A stretch of 12,928 nucleotides of DNA from Deferribacteres bacterium (GCA_013152795.1 JAADFS010000173.1:1-12928), one strand, 5' to 3'; numbered from the stretch's first letter, positions 1 through 6,974 are shown. A program made the numbers and translations. The notes: a model not told the origin generated them from the sequence alone.

Positions 1-1
1 C

Positions 2-367
2 AATGCCATTGAATACAGCCACGAGGGAGGCCGCGTGGAATTAAAGGCATGGAGGCAGGGCGAATATCTGAATATATCTGTAAAGGACCATGGTATCGGC
101 ATGGATTCATCAGACCAGGAGATAATCTTTGACAGGTTCAGGCAACTGGACACCGGTGTCTCAAAGGGCCATTCAGGCCATGGACTGGGGCTCAGCATAA
201 CAAAGGCCGCTGTTGAATTGTTGAATGGAACCATTTCCATTGAATGCATGAAGGACAGGGGGTGTACATTTACAATATCCATACCTGATGCAGAGTGTGA
301 GACTGAAGTCGATGTGACTTCAAACGACGGCAACGAGTTCATCTTCGAAGACATGGAAGAATTTTAG
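2..367 (+). CDS. Sensor histidine kinase, C-terminal ATP-binding domain (5' end outside the window)
   Basis: The frame is open from position 2, so only the C-terminal 121 residues are here; an apparent GTG start at 35 is simply an internal valine. The HATPase_c landmarks appear in order: the N box NAIEYS at the very edge, the G1 box DHGIGM, the F box IFDRFRQ and the G2 box GHGLGLSI, followed by the terminal strands of the fold. In this family the domain binds ATP and phosphorylates a histidine on a dimerisation helix, which lies upstream of the window. After the ATPase fold there is a strongly acidic tail ending in EDMEEF. The stop TAG overlaps the ribosome binding site of cheD, so the two genes are almost certainly cotranscribed. 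The sensory input and the cognate regulator cannot be seen. The family call is very secure; the signal is unknown. Confidence 0.95.
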   Translation, partial: NAIEYSHEGGRVELKAWRQGEYLNISVKDHGIGMDSSDQEIIFDRFRQLDTGVSKGHSGHGLGLSITKAAVELLNGTISIECMKDRGCTFTISIPDAECETEVDVTSNDGNEFIFEDMEEF

Positions 368-378
368 GAGAAACAGGT

Positions 379-861
379 ATGGAGACAAAAGAGACCACCA
401 AAACACACTTTCTGCATCCCGGCGCCATTTTCGCCGTAAAAGAGGAGTATATCGTAACCACGATTGTGGGCTCGTGTATTGCGGTCTGCCTGTGGGATCC
501 GGTCCTGATGATAGGCGGCATAAACCACTACATGCTGGCACTGTGGAACGGTGAGGGACTCCCGTCCCCGAGGTACGGCAACATCGCCATACCGAAGCTG
601 ATCGAGAAAATGCTCATGCTCGGCTGCAACAAAAACAACCTGAAGGCCAAGATATTCGGCGGGGCAAGCCTGATAAACAGCTCGAGCGGCCTCCTGAATG
701 TCGGCACGCGCAATATCATGCTGGCCGAAGACATGCTTAAAGAAGAAAAACTGCCCATAATAAGCCGCGATGTCGACGGCAATTTCGGCCGCAAGATAAT
801 ATTCAACACGAAAACAGGCGGTGTCTTGTTGAAGAGAGTCATAAAGAGGCAGGCGGGCTGA
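379..861 (+). CDS. cheD: Chemoreceptor glutamine deamidase CheD
   Basis: This 160-residue protein has the usual CheD length. CheD deamidates specific glutamines on methyl-accepting chemotaxis receptors and, in many bacteria, also works with the phosphatase CheC in adaptation. The signature GSCIAVCLWD is at residues 31-40 and GGINHYMLA at 46-54. Cys33 and His50 are 17 residues apart, and Thr27 lies six before the cysteine. This matches the spacing of the catalytic Cys27, His44 and Thr21 known in Thermotoga CheD, so the enzyme should be active. The start is supported by AGGAG overlapping the stop of the upstream kinase gene. The coding density and operon position suggest a signalling cluster that continues to the left of the window. 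No other che gene is visible here. There is no clear terminator in the 39 bases before the convergent gene. Confidence 0.95.
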   Translation: METKETTKTHFLHPGAIFAVKEEYIVTTIVGSCIAVCLWDPVLMIGGINHYMLALWNGEGLPSPRYGNIAIPKLIEKMLMLGCNKNNLKAKIFGGASLINSSSGLLNVGTRNIMLAEDMLKEEKLPIISRDVDGNFGRKIIFNTKTGGVLLKRVIKRQAG

Positions 862-900
862 TCCTTGCCAGCGAAATATCACCAAGAGTCAAAAAGACGA

Positions 901-2136
901 TTAATACAAAAACCCAAAAATCCACAAAGGAATTTTGTGCCCAAATCCTATCTCGATATTGTCTACTGCCAGAAATGAATTTTCTATTTCCCTGATCTGT
1001 GAGAACCCCTTGTTCTTTCCTCCGATTTCAAAGGTATATATGCCGTCAACAAGAAAATCTCCTTTAGCCGGCGTGGTGATTCTATGAGAAGCATTAGCCA
1101 TATTAATAAAAAATGTCTCCCGCAGATTACCAATATCAACAGGAGCGCTGCCTGATATGGCATAGATCAGGTTTGGATTGTTGAGATATATTTTTTCAGG
1201 TTTTTCAAGCTGTCTGAGACCTCTTCCGCTTCTGGAAACGGTAAGTATTATACCTGCGTCTTCAAGGTATTTGAGGTAGGTCTTTAAAGTTCTCTCATCC
1301 CCGATATCAAGCATTGTCTTTAATCTTTTCAAATCCGGACTGAAGGGGACGGATGCCGCTATTACAGATAAAAGCTTCTTTATCTTTTTGATACTATTGC
1401 CGCTTAAGGAAGGATATATGGCTATCAGATCGCTCTCAAGGGTGGTGTGTATGTTCTGCTCCAGTGTAAGATGAAACAGTTCTTTGTTTTTATACTCCAT
1501 AAAATATGGATAATAACCGTATTCAAGATATTTCTTAAAGAGGGCGAGGATTTTTTTGCCCTTTCCCTCTACAGCGTTAATGATATTGTGGGCTATAAGC
1601 TGATGTTCTTTTATTATATTTTCAAGGCTGGCGCTTTTCAGATTAATACCAAGTGCAAGCTCTATAAACTCCCTGAATGACATGCCGAACATCTTGTAAA
1701 CAACCGCCCTTCTGCTTAAATCCCTACTGCCTTTATAAATTTCCAATGCAGAGCTGCCGGAGGCGGTAATCGTCAGCTTCGGGAATGTGTCGTAAATGCT
1801 CTTCAACTCAGTTGACCAGTTGGCATATTTGTGTATTTCATCAAAGCAGATCATCTTACCGCCGAGATTATAAAATTGTTCGGCTATTTCATAGAGAGAA
1901 CGGTTGCCTACGAGAAAATGGTCTGCCTGAACATACAGGGCACTGTCTGTGAATATATCGTTATTGCAACAGGAGAGGATGTGCTGGATCATCGCTGTAG
2001 TCTTTCCCACCCCTCTCTGTCCGACTACAATGGAAAAGCGGCCTTCCAAAGGATTGGTTTTAAGAAAATATCTTATATAATCCCTGTTGTTTATCTTTAT
2101 GAAATTCTGGCTGAGACGAAATAGTTCTTCAATCAT
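901..2136 (-). CDS. AAA_14 / DUF4143 family P-loop ATPase
   Basis: The product is a 411-residue protein of the COG1373 type. A Walker A motif, GQRGVGKT, is at residues 39-46, Walker B with the acidic pair D99-E100 is in MICFDEIHKY, and a sensor-1-like stretch TITASGSS is at about 122-129. The central part resembles a winged-helix linker followed by DUF4143. The C-terminus has FEIGGKNK, recalling the degenerate PD-(D/E)xK-like end of this family. The cellular role of the family is not established, so no specific function is given. The ATG is preceded by GAGGTGG at proper spacing. The gene is convergent with cheD, divergent from the sigma factor gene, and clearly richer in A+T than both neighbours, which fits lateral acquisition. 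The upstream region carries two operator-like repeats. Confidence 0.9.
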   Translation of the reverse strand: MIEELFRLSQNFIKINNRDYIRYFLKTNPLEGRFSIVVGQRGVGKTTAMIQHILSCCNNDIFTDSALYVQADHFLVGNRSLYEIAEQFYNLGGKMICFDEIHKYANWSTELKSIYDTFPKLTITASGSSALEIYKGSRDLSRRAVVYKMFGMSFREFIELALGINLKSASLENIIKEHQLIAHNIINAVEGKGKKILALFKKYLEYGYYPYFMEYKNKELFHLTLEQNIHTTLESDLIAIYPSLSGNSIKKIKKLLSVIAASVPFSPDLKRLKTMLDIGDERTLKTYLKYLEDAGIILTVSRSGRGLRQLEKPEKIYLNNPNLIYAISGSAPVDIGNLRETFFINMANASHRITTPAKGDFLVDGIYTFEIGGKNKGFSQIREIENSFLAVDNIEIGFGHKIPLWIFGFLY

Positions 2137-2150
2137 AAACCACCTCTGTT

Positions 2151-2201
2151 AGTAATACGATACTATCATAACCGATATATTACAGTAATGCAATACTATC
2201 A
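2151..2201. repeat. Pair of 18-bp direct repeats, operator-like, upstream of the DUF4143 gene
   Basis: AGTAATACGATACTATCA at 2151-2168 recurs as AGTAATGCAATACTATCA at 2184-2201, with 16 of 18 identical bases and an offset of 33 bp, about three helical turns. Each copy contains an inverted AGTA...TACT core, so each could bind a dimer on the same face of the DNA. The copies flank the predicted -10 of the minus-strand promoter. This is what an operator pair for a repressor looks like. The binding protein is unknown; it could be the ATPase itself or an unlinked regulator. Confidence 0.65.
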
Positions 2202-2202
2202 A
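2174..2202 (-). promoter_or_regulatory. Predicted sigma-70 promoter of the DUF4143 ATPase gene
   Basis: Reading the minus strand, TTGATA (2202-2197) and TATATC (2179-2174) are separated by 17 bp. The -35 matches five of six consensus bases, the -10 four of six. Transcription would start within about 40 bases of the ATG. The distal 18-bp repeat covers the -35 and part of the spacer; the proximal one covers the start region, so occupancy of either should repress. Confidence 0.45.
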
Positions 2203-2281
2203 CATTGCGGGGGTATAAAAATATGCCGGCAGGCAGGTTTTCAACCCGTAACCGCATGTTTACAGCCCCCTTCATTTTATC

Positions 2282-2311
2282 TTGGACTTTTTAACTCATA
2301 AATATTATTAT
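2282..2311 (+). promoter_or_regulatory. Predicted promoter of the sigma factor gene
   Basis: TTGGAC (2282-2287) and TATTAT (2306-2311) are separated by 18 bp, each matching five of six consensus bases. The surrounding sequence is very A+T rich. A start near 2318 would give a leader of about 120 bases that contains the hairpin described at 2361-2411. An alternative TATTAT at 2303 has a 15-bp spacer and is less likely. Apart from this promoter, the leader hairpin and the operator pair, I see nothing in the roughly 300-base gap between the two genes. Confidence 0.5.
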
Positions 2312-2360
2312 TATTAACAGTAAACTTTTGCCTCATATCCTGAGAGGTCAGTTTAATAAT

Positions 2361-2411
2361 GTTGCATAACGTGGGATGAAAACTCGCCTGCGGGGCGGCA
2401 GTTTATGCAAC
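2361..2411 (+). promoter_or_regulatory. Structured mRNA leader upstream of the sigma factor gene
   Basis: GTTGCATAA at 2361-2369 is the exact reverse complement of TTATGCAAC at 2403-2411. Inside, AACT (2381-2384) can pair with AGTT (2400-2403) and CGCC (2385-2388) with GGCG (2394-2397). This gives an irregular hairpin with a purine-rich bulge of about 11 bases on the 5' side and a five-base loop. It ends 27 bases before the chosen ATG, close to the Shine-Dalgarno region. It does not match any riboswitch class I can recall. It could be a thermosensor, a protein-binding site, or a DNA operator. Confidence 0.45.
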
Positions 2412-2438
2412 TGCAAGGGGAAAAGAAGGCGGTGTACC

Positions 2439-3956
2439 ATGACAAAGCATAATAACCACGAAAACCGGAGAGCCCTTCCCGCGCTGAATTACGCCCATGA
2501 CAATCCGGTAAAAATGTACCTGAAGGATATGAAGTCACTGCCCCTTCTCACCAAAGAGGGCGAGGTGGAACTCGCCATGAAAATAGAAAGAGGGCGGGAC
2601 AGGATATACCGGATAATCTTTGAGGCTCCATTTACGGCAAACCAGATATTGCGTTTTCCCCGCATGATTGAAGAAAAAATATTATCAATAAATAACATAT
2701 GCCTGACCGGAAAGAATTCATCCGAGAGTGAAAAGGCTCAGGTGCTTGAAGAGTTTTCAAAAAACATCGGTTCGCTCAAATCACTGGTCAGTAAAAGGGA
2801 CGCATGCCTTGCAAAGCTGGCCGGCAAAAAACCGGGCGCAAAGGAGACCGATGCACTAAGGGCACAACTGTCAAAAATCAACCTTAAAATAGCCGGCAGG
2901 ATATCCTGCCTTCAGTTAAGGGACGAAGTGACCGAAAACTTTGTGTCGCGTTTCAAGGAATTATGCGCCCTGCACAGCTTTACCGCCGAAAAACTGGAAC
3001 ATATCAGGAAGAGGATCGGAATCCAGCCTGAAAAATTACGAAACAGAAGCACATTGTACCATACGGCCGTCCGATTGAACATTTCACCTGAAGAGGCTAA
3101 AAAAATCTACACTGACTACAGAAAACTAAAAAAAGATATGGCGGACATAGAAGAAGAGCTTGGGCTTGAGGGCATTGAAGTCAGTAAATCCTTCAATCTC
3201 ATACAGGCCATTGAAAAAGACATTGCGCAGGCAAAGAAAACGCTTATAGAGTCGAACCTGAGGCTTGTCATAAGTATCGCCAGAAAACACATCGGCAGGG
3301 GGCTCGGGTTATCCGACCTTATCCAGGAAGGCAATATAGGTCTGATGAAGGCCGTCGATAAATTCGACTATAAAAAAGGTTACAAATTCAGCACATATGC
3401 CACCTGGTGGATAAGGCAGGCCATTACCCGCGCGCTTGCCGATCAGGGGAGGACGATAAGGCTCCCCGTACATATGATAGAAAACATAAACAAGCTGACG
3501 AGGGTTACCAAACATCTCTCGCAGGAACTGGGCAGAGAACCTGCGCCTGAAGAAATCGCGAAAAAAATGGGACTTTCCGTTGAGAAGGTCCGTTCCATTC
3601 TCAAGATATGCAGGGAGCCCGTGTCCCTGGAGACACCGGTCGGAAGCGATGAAGACAGCCACCTTGAAGACTTCATAGAAGACAAGTCATCCCTTGTTCC
3701 CCTTGATACCGTTATTCAGGAGGAGCTGAAGACAGAGGTCAAACGAATATTAAACTCCCTTTCGAGGAAAGAAGCGGAAATAATCAAAAGGCGTTTCGGC
3801 ATCGGAGACGGTGTTTCGCAAACCCTTGAAGAGGTCGGCAGGCAGTTTAAAGTAACAAGGGAACGGATACGGCAACTCGAAGGAAAGGCACTGAGGAAAT
3901 TAAGGCACCCGGCAAAAAGCCGGCCCCTGAGGCTTTTCCTGGAAAAAACAAGTTGA
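2439..3956 (+). CDS. rpoD: RNA polymerase sigma-70 factor, RpoD type
   Basis: This 505-residue protein is a sigma-70 family factor that directs RNA polymerase to promoters. Region 1.2 (DNPVKMYLKDM onward) is at about 21-55. A long, poorly conserved insert fills about 60-260. Region 2 starts near 265 (ESNLRLVISIARKH, LIQEGNIGLMKAVDKFDY, YATWWIRQAITRALADQGRTIR), and regions 3 and 4 follow, ending in the helix-turn-helix TRERIRQLEGKALRKLRHP. The core-binding and -10 recognition residues are those of a primary, housekeeping factor. There is no acidic region 1.1, so it could be a second RpoD-like paralogue; the usual dnaG neighbour is also absent. I chose ATG 2439, behind AAGGCGG. The upstream in-frame ATG at 2376 has no good ribosome site, lies inside the leader hairpin and would add 21 Arg/Cys-rich residues unlike the family. 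Confidence 0.9.
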   Translation: MTKHNNHENRRALPALNYAHDNPVKMYLKDMKSLPLLTKEGEVELAMKIERGRDRIYRIIFEAPFTANQILRFPRMIEEKILSINNICLTGKNSSESEKAQVLEEFSKNIGSLKSLVSKRDACLAKLAGKKPGAKETDALRAQLSKINLKIAGRISCLQLRDEVTENFVSRFKELCALHSFTAEKLEHIRKRIGIQPEKLRNRSTLYHTAVRLNISPEEAKKIYTDYRKLKKDMADIEEELGLEGIEVSKSFNLIQAIEKDIAQAKKTLIESNLRLVISIARKHIGRGLGLSDLIQEGNIGLMKAVDKFDYKKGYKFSTYATWWIRQAITRALADQGRTIRLPVHMIENINKLTRVTKHLSQELGREPAPEEIAKKMGLSVEKVRSILKICREPVSLETPVGSDEDSHLEDFIEDKSSLVPLDTVIQEELKTEVKRILNSLSRKEAEIIKRRFGIGDGVSQTLEEVGRQFKVTRERIRQLEGKALRKLRHPAKSRPLRLFLEKTS

Positions 3957-3996
3957 AGGGCCTGTCCCGTTGACCGTCTCCGGGTGAACTCTTAGC

Positions 3997-4614
3997 ATGG
4001 ATGTAATCACCACTCATCTGAATGCCGACTTCGACGCCCTTGCCTCCATGGCAGCGGCGAAAAAATTCTATCCTGATGCAATCCTCGTATTTCCCGGCTC
4101 CCAGGAAAAAAGCGTGCGAGATTTCCTCTCCGCATCCCGCACGGGGCTGGATTTAAAAAAACTCAGGGATATCGACATCACAAAGACCAGACGTTTGATA
4201 CTCGTCGACGTCAAGAGCCCGGACAGGATAGGAAGGTTCTCCGAACTGCTGGACAGAAAAGACCTCGTAATCCATATATATGACCACCATCCATTTTCCC
4301 CGGATGATATAAGGGGGCAGAAAGAGGTTATAGAGACCGTGGGGGCCACAGCCACGATATTCACGGAACTGCTGAAAAAGTACAGGATTGAGATATCCCC
4401 TGCTGAAGCCACACTGCTTATGCTTGGAATCTACGAGGAAACAGGCTCTCTCGTTTTTTCAACGACCACAGTGAGGGATATCTCGGCAGCCGCGTATCTC
4501 CTTAAAAAGGGGGCCAATCTGAATATAGTGTATCAGGCTTTATCAGGAGAGAGCCAGGCCCCGAGGAAATCGACCTGCTCAACGAGCTGCTCCATTCCGC
4601 AAGAGACTATGTAA
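3997..4614 (+). CDS. DHH phosphoesterase-domain part of a frameshifted A-adding-type tRNA nucleotidyltransferase
   Basis: This is the N-terminal piece of a gene broken by a frameshift. It begins exactly as the DHH family does: the metal-site motif HLNADFDALAS is at residues 7-17, DVKSP follows, and the name-giving DHH is at 96-98. The reading matches the family as far as KKGANLNIV (up to about 4530). The remaining residues to the stop at 4614 look random. Translating the -1 frame from the same point gives a sensible continuation (FIRREPGPEEIDLLNELLH), which runs into the next entry. A one-base loss or two-base gain near 4530-4538 explains this. The whole protein would be about 873 residues, close to Aquifex-type A-adding enzymes. 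The gene starts 40 bases after the sigma factor gene and is probably cotranscribed with it. The Shine-Dalgarno is weak. Confidence 0.85.
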   Translation: MDVITTHLNADFDALASMAAAKKFYPDAILVFPGSQEKSVRDFLSASRTGLDLKKLRDIDITKTRRLILVDVKSPDRIGRFSELLDRKDLVIHIYDHHPFSPDDIRGQKEVIETVGATATIFTELLKKYRIEISPAEATLLMLGIYEETGSLVFSTTTVRDISAAAYLLKKGANLNIVYQALSGESQAPRKSTCSTSCSIPQETM

Positions 4615-4691
4615 TTCATGACACAAGGATAAAAATCGCCGCTGCATCCAGGGATGATTATATAGGGGATATCGCCTTTTTAGCCCATAAA

Positions 4692-6617
4692 ATGCGGGAC
4701 ATGGTGGATGCCGACGCCATTTTCCTCCTCGTGATGATGGGGGACAGGATTCAGGTGATAGCAAGGAGCCATATCCCCGAGATCGATGTCTCCGCAATAC
4801 TGCAGTCCCTCGGTGGAGGCGGCCATCCCCGGGCCTCCTCCGCGGTTGTCAGAGACATGTCACTGGAAGAGACGGAAAACAGGCTCGTAAGCGTTTTAAA
4901 ACAGAAGATACAGCCAACAAAAACAGCCAAAGACATAATGACAAGCCCCGTAAAATGCATCCAGTACAACAGCACATTGAAGACGGCCGAGAAAACAATG
5001 ACACAATTCGGGGTAAACGTCCTGCCGGTGCTGAGGAAGAACACATATTACGGACTGATATCACGGGAAGTCGTTGAAAAGGCGCTGTTTCACGGTTTCG
5101 GCAGAAGCAAGGTGATGGAATTCTGCACAACCGACGCCCTGACAGTGTCACCTTCAACATCCATCAAGGTAATCGAGTCGCTGATGATTGAACATAACCA
5201 GAGATTCATGCCCGTCATTGAAGACAACCGCATAACAGGCGCGATAACAAGGACCGACCTTCTGCGCTCTCTTTATGAAAGCCTTTTAAGAAAAGAGCGC
5301 ATCCGCACACATGAAAAAACAGCGGGGAAGCCCTCCCTGGGAAAGAATCTTTCATCGATCATGAAATCACGTTTCCCGCCGGAAGTCTACAACCTGCTCC
5401 GGCTTGCGGGAGAGGTCGCAGAGGAACTCGGATTTTCCGCATATATTGTCGGCGGGTGCGTAAGGGACCTCCTCAGGGGGGAGGCCAACCTCGATATTGA
5501 TATTGTCATCGAAGGCGATGGAATAGCCTTTGCGCATGCGCTCGGCAAGAGACTGAATGTAAAGGTGAAAAGCCACAAGCGCTTCGGCACTGCAGTCGTT
5601 ATCACGGACTTCCTGAAATTCGACGTGGCCACTGCACGGACCGAGTATTACGAGTCTCCGGCGGCCCTGCCTCATGTGGAGATGTCCTCCATAAAGAAAG
5701 ACCTCTACAGGAGGGACTTCACAATAAACACCATGGCGGTGAGATTAAATCCCGGCAAGTTCGGACAACTTATCGACTTCTTCGGCGGACAGAGGGACAT
5801 CAAGGAAAAGACCATAAGGATTCTTCACAACCTGAGCTTTATAGAGGACCCCACGAGGGCATTCAGGGCCATAAGATTCTCCGAGCGCTTCGGCTTTAAA
5901 ATAAGCAAACACACCGTCAACCTGATAAAGACCGCCGTGCGCATCAACCTGTTTGACAGACTCTCCGGGACAAGGATGTACGACGAGCTCAACCTCCTGT
6001 TCATTGAGGCTGAACCCTTAAGGGTGATCAGGAGGCTGGCGGAGTTCGACCTCCTGAAATTCATCCATCCCCGCACCAAAACCCTCGAAGAGACATTTGA
6101 GGCCATTCAGGAGACATTCGCCTGGTTCAAGCTCCTTTTCTTTGAGAAGGAGATCAACAAGTCACATCTCTTTCTCATGGCGCTTCTCGATGAGCTGACG
6201 CCGCAGGAAAGAACCGAGGCCCTACATAGGCTGCAGGTACCGCAAAAGGCAAGCAGGGAAATACTCGACGGCATAGAGGACTCGCAGGCCGCACTCGCAA
6301 AACTTCAGCAAGCCTCGCCAAAGGAGATTTACTACACCCTCCGGCCCCTGAACCTCCATAGCATCCTCTTTGCAATGGCCAGAGCCAAGGATAAAGAACG
6401 CAAAAAGGCGATCTCGCTTTATTTGACCATACTAAGGAATATCAAGCCGGAGCTTACAGGGAACGACCTGCAGTCAATGGGATACACACCCGGACCGGTG
6501 TTTAAGGAAATATTAACTGCGATTCTTGAGGCAAGGCTTGAAAGAAAGATAAAAACCCGCGAAGAAGAGGTAGATTTTGTAAGGAAACACTTTCCAACCG
6601 TGAACCGTAAACCATGA
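4692..6617 (+). CDS. DHHA1-CBS-CBS-nucleotidyltransferase part of the same frameshifted gene
   Basis: This frame is open from 4506, and ATG 4692 is only its first methionine. It has no ribosome binding site, as expected if this is really the continuation of the DHH piece. In order it shows: the DHHA1 motif GGGGHPRASSA; two CBS domains (from AKDIMTSPVKCIQ and from VMEFCTTDALTV); the class II nucleotidyltransferase head VGGCVRDLL with the catalytic Asp-x-Asp at 5493-5501; the motifs RRDFTINTMAV and EDPTRAFRAIRFSERFGFKI; then the helical body. In Aquifex and relatives, proteins of this architecture add the terminal A of the tRNA CCA end, with a separate CC-adding enzyme. That would imply a partner gene elsewhere in this genome. 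Poly(A) polymerase or full CCA addition cannot be excluded from sequence alone. Its stop codon lies inside a heptamer repeat. Confidence 0.9.
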   Translation: MRDMVDADAIFLLVMMGDRIQVIARSHIPEIDVSAILQSLGGGGHPRASSAVVRDMSLEETENRLVSVLKQKIQPTKTAKDIMTSPVKCIQYNSTLKTAEKTMTQFGVNVLPVLRKNTYYGLISREVVEKALFHGFGRSKVMEFCTTDALTVSPSTSIKVIESLMIEHNQRFMPVIEDNRITGAITRTDLLRSLYESLLRKERIRTHEKTAGKPSLGKNLSSIMKSRFPPEVYNLLRLAGEVAEELGFSAYIVGGCVRDLLRGEANLDIDIVIEGDGIAFAHALGKRLNVKVKSHKRFGTAVVITDFLKFDVATARTEYYESPAALPHVEMSSIKKDLYRRDFTINTMAVRLNPGKFGQLIDFFGGQRDIKEKTIRILHNLSFIEDPTRAFRAIRFSERFGFKISKHTVNLIKTAVRINLFDRLSGTRMYDELNLLFIEAEPLRVIRRLAEFDLLKFIHPRTKTLEETFEAIQETFAWFKLLFFEKEINKSHLFLMALLDELTPQERTEALHRLQVPQKASREILDGIEDSQAALAKLQQASPKEIYYTLRPLNLHSILFAMARAKDKERKKAISLYLTILRNIKPELTGNDLQSMGYTPGPVFKEILTAILEARLERKIKTREEEVDFVRKHFPTVNRKP

Positions 6618-6624
6618 ACCCTTG
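6597..6624 (+). repeat. Four degenerate 7-bp tandem units (ACCGTGA type)
   Basis: ACCGTGA, ACCGTAA, ACCATGA and ACCCTTG follow one another without gaps. The third unit supplies the TGA stop of the nucleotidyltransferase gene, so the last residues of that protein are encoded by the repeat. The 11-mer CCGTGAACCGT (6598-6608) recurs exactly at 9794-9804, inside the expanded helix of the 23S gene. Confidence 0.6.
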
Positions 6625-6631
6625 AATCTTC

Positions 6632-6847
6632 TTACAATATCCTCACACCGGAATAATAGCAGCAGTGAGCGCTTTCAAGGTCATTAATAAAAGACCGCTC
6701 CTTTCCGTCTGCAAACAGAATCCTTACAAAACAGAACCCGCCGGACAGATTTGAATGTTTCTCTTCGATGACTTCCCCGACACCCCATGCAGAGTACCTG
6801 AGATGATTCACCCTGTCACCGACCTTCAGATACAGCCTCTTTCTCAT
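6632..6847 (-). CDS. Small DUF3553-like protein
   Basis: The 71-residue product begins MRKRLYLKVGDRVNH and contains WGVGEVIEE, VRILFADGKERSFINDLES and CCYYSGVRIL. This resembles DUF3553, a small beta-barrel-like domain that also occurs at the end of UvrD/PcrA-type helicases as a stand-alone or fused module. The family has no settled function; a nucleic-acid or polymerase contact is only suggested by the helicase association. Two adjacent cysteines (CCYY) sit near the end. There is no Shine-Dalgarno before the ATG, and a consensus -10 lies six bases upstream, so the mRNA may be leaderless. The gene is convergent with the nucleotidyltransferase gene, 14 bases apart, and divergent from the isomerase gene. 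Confidence 0.8.
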   Translation of the reverse strand: MRKRLYLKVGDRVNHLRYSAWGVGEVIEEKHSNLSGGFCFVRILFADGKERSFINDLESAHCCYYSGVRIL

Positions 6848-6853
6848 AAAGAT

Positions 6854-6882
6854 ATTATAACTTAACCTTGCACTCGCGTAAA
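6854..6882 (-). promoter_or_regulatory. Promoter of the DUF3553-like gene, probably leaderless
   Basis: On the minus strand a perfect TATAAT (6859-6854) is preceded at 17 bp by TTTACG (6882-6877, four of six). Six bases separate the -10 from the ATG, so the expected transcription start is the A of the start codon or very near it. Confidence 0.5.
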
Positions 6883-6940
6883 ATATCGCGTGCCCTCCCT
6901 CCTCACATTTCAGCCGCGGATGGGGGTCTGGGAGGGTACA

Positions 6941-6974
6941 GCTATTGTAAATAGCATCACTATTATGTTATAAA
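6941..6974 (+). promoter_or_regulatory. Promoter with overlapping palindrome, upstream of the isomerase gene
   Basis: TTGTAA (6945-6950) and TATAAA (6969-6974) are 18 bp apart and lie about 55 bases before the isomerase ATG. The -35 sits inside a perfect palindrome, GCTATT-GTA-AATAGC (6941-6955), that could be an operator. Further upstream CCCTCCC (6893-6899) and GGGAGGG (6930-6936) form another inverted repeat. No other gene is visible between 6848 and 7028. Confidence 0.4.

Noticed and set aside
364..885. 173-residue minus-strand frame over cheD
   Set aside because: It is a shadow of cheD, which has clear catalytic residues and a ribosome binding site.
1447..2124. Plus-strand frames inside the ATPase gene
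   Set aside because: They oppose a well-supported gene with Walker motifs and show no family features.
2376..2438. Upstream ATG giving a 526-residue sigma factor
   Set aside because: It lies within the leader hairpin, lacks a ribosome site and adds residues unlike sigma-70 N-termini.
4504..4513. A5G5 run as a programmed -1 slippery site
   Set aside because: In the reading frame used it does not fit X-XXY-YYZ, and correct family residues continue for about six codons after it, so the shift lies further downstream.
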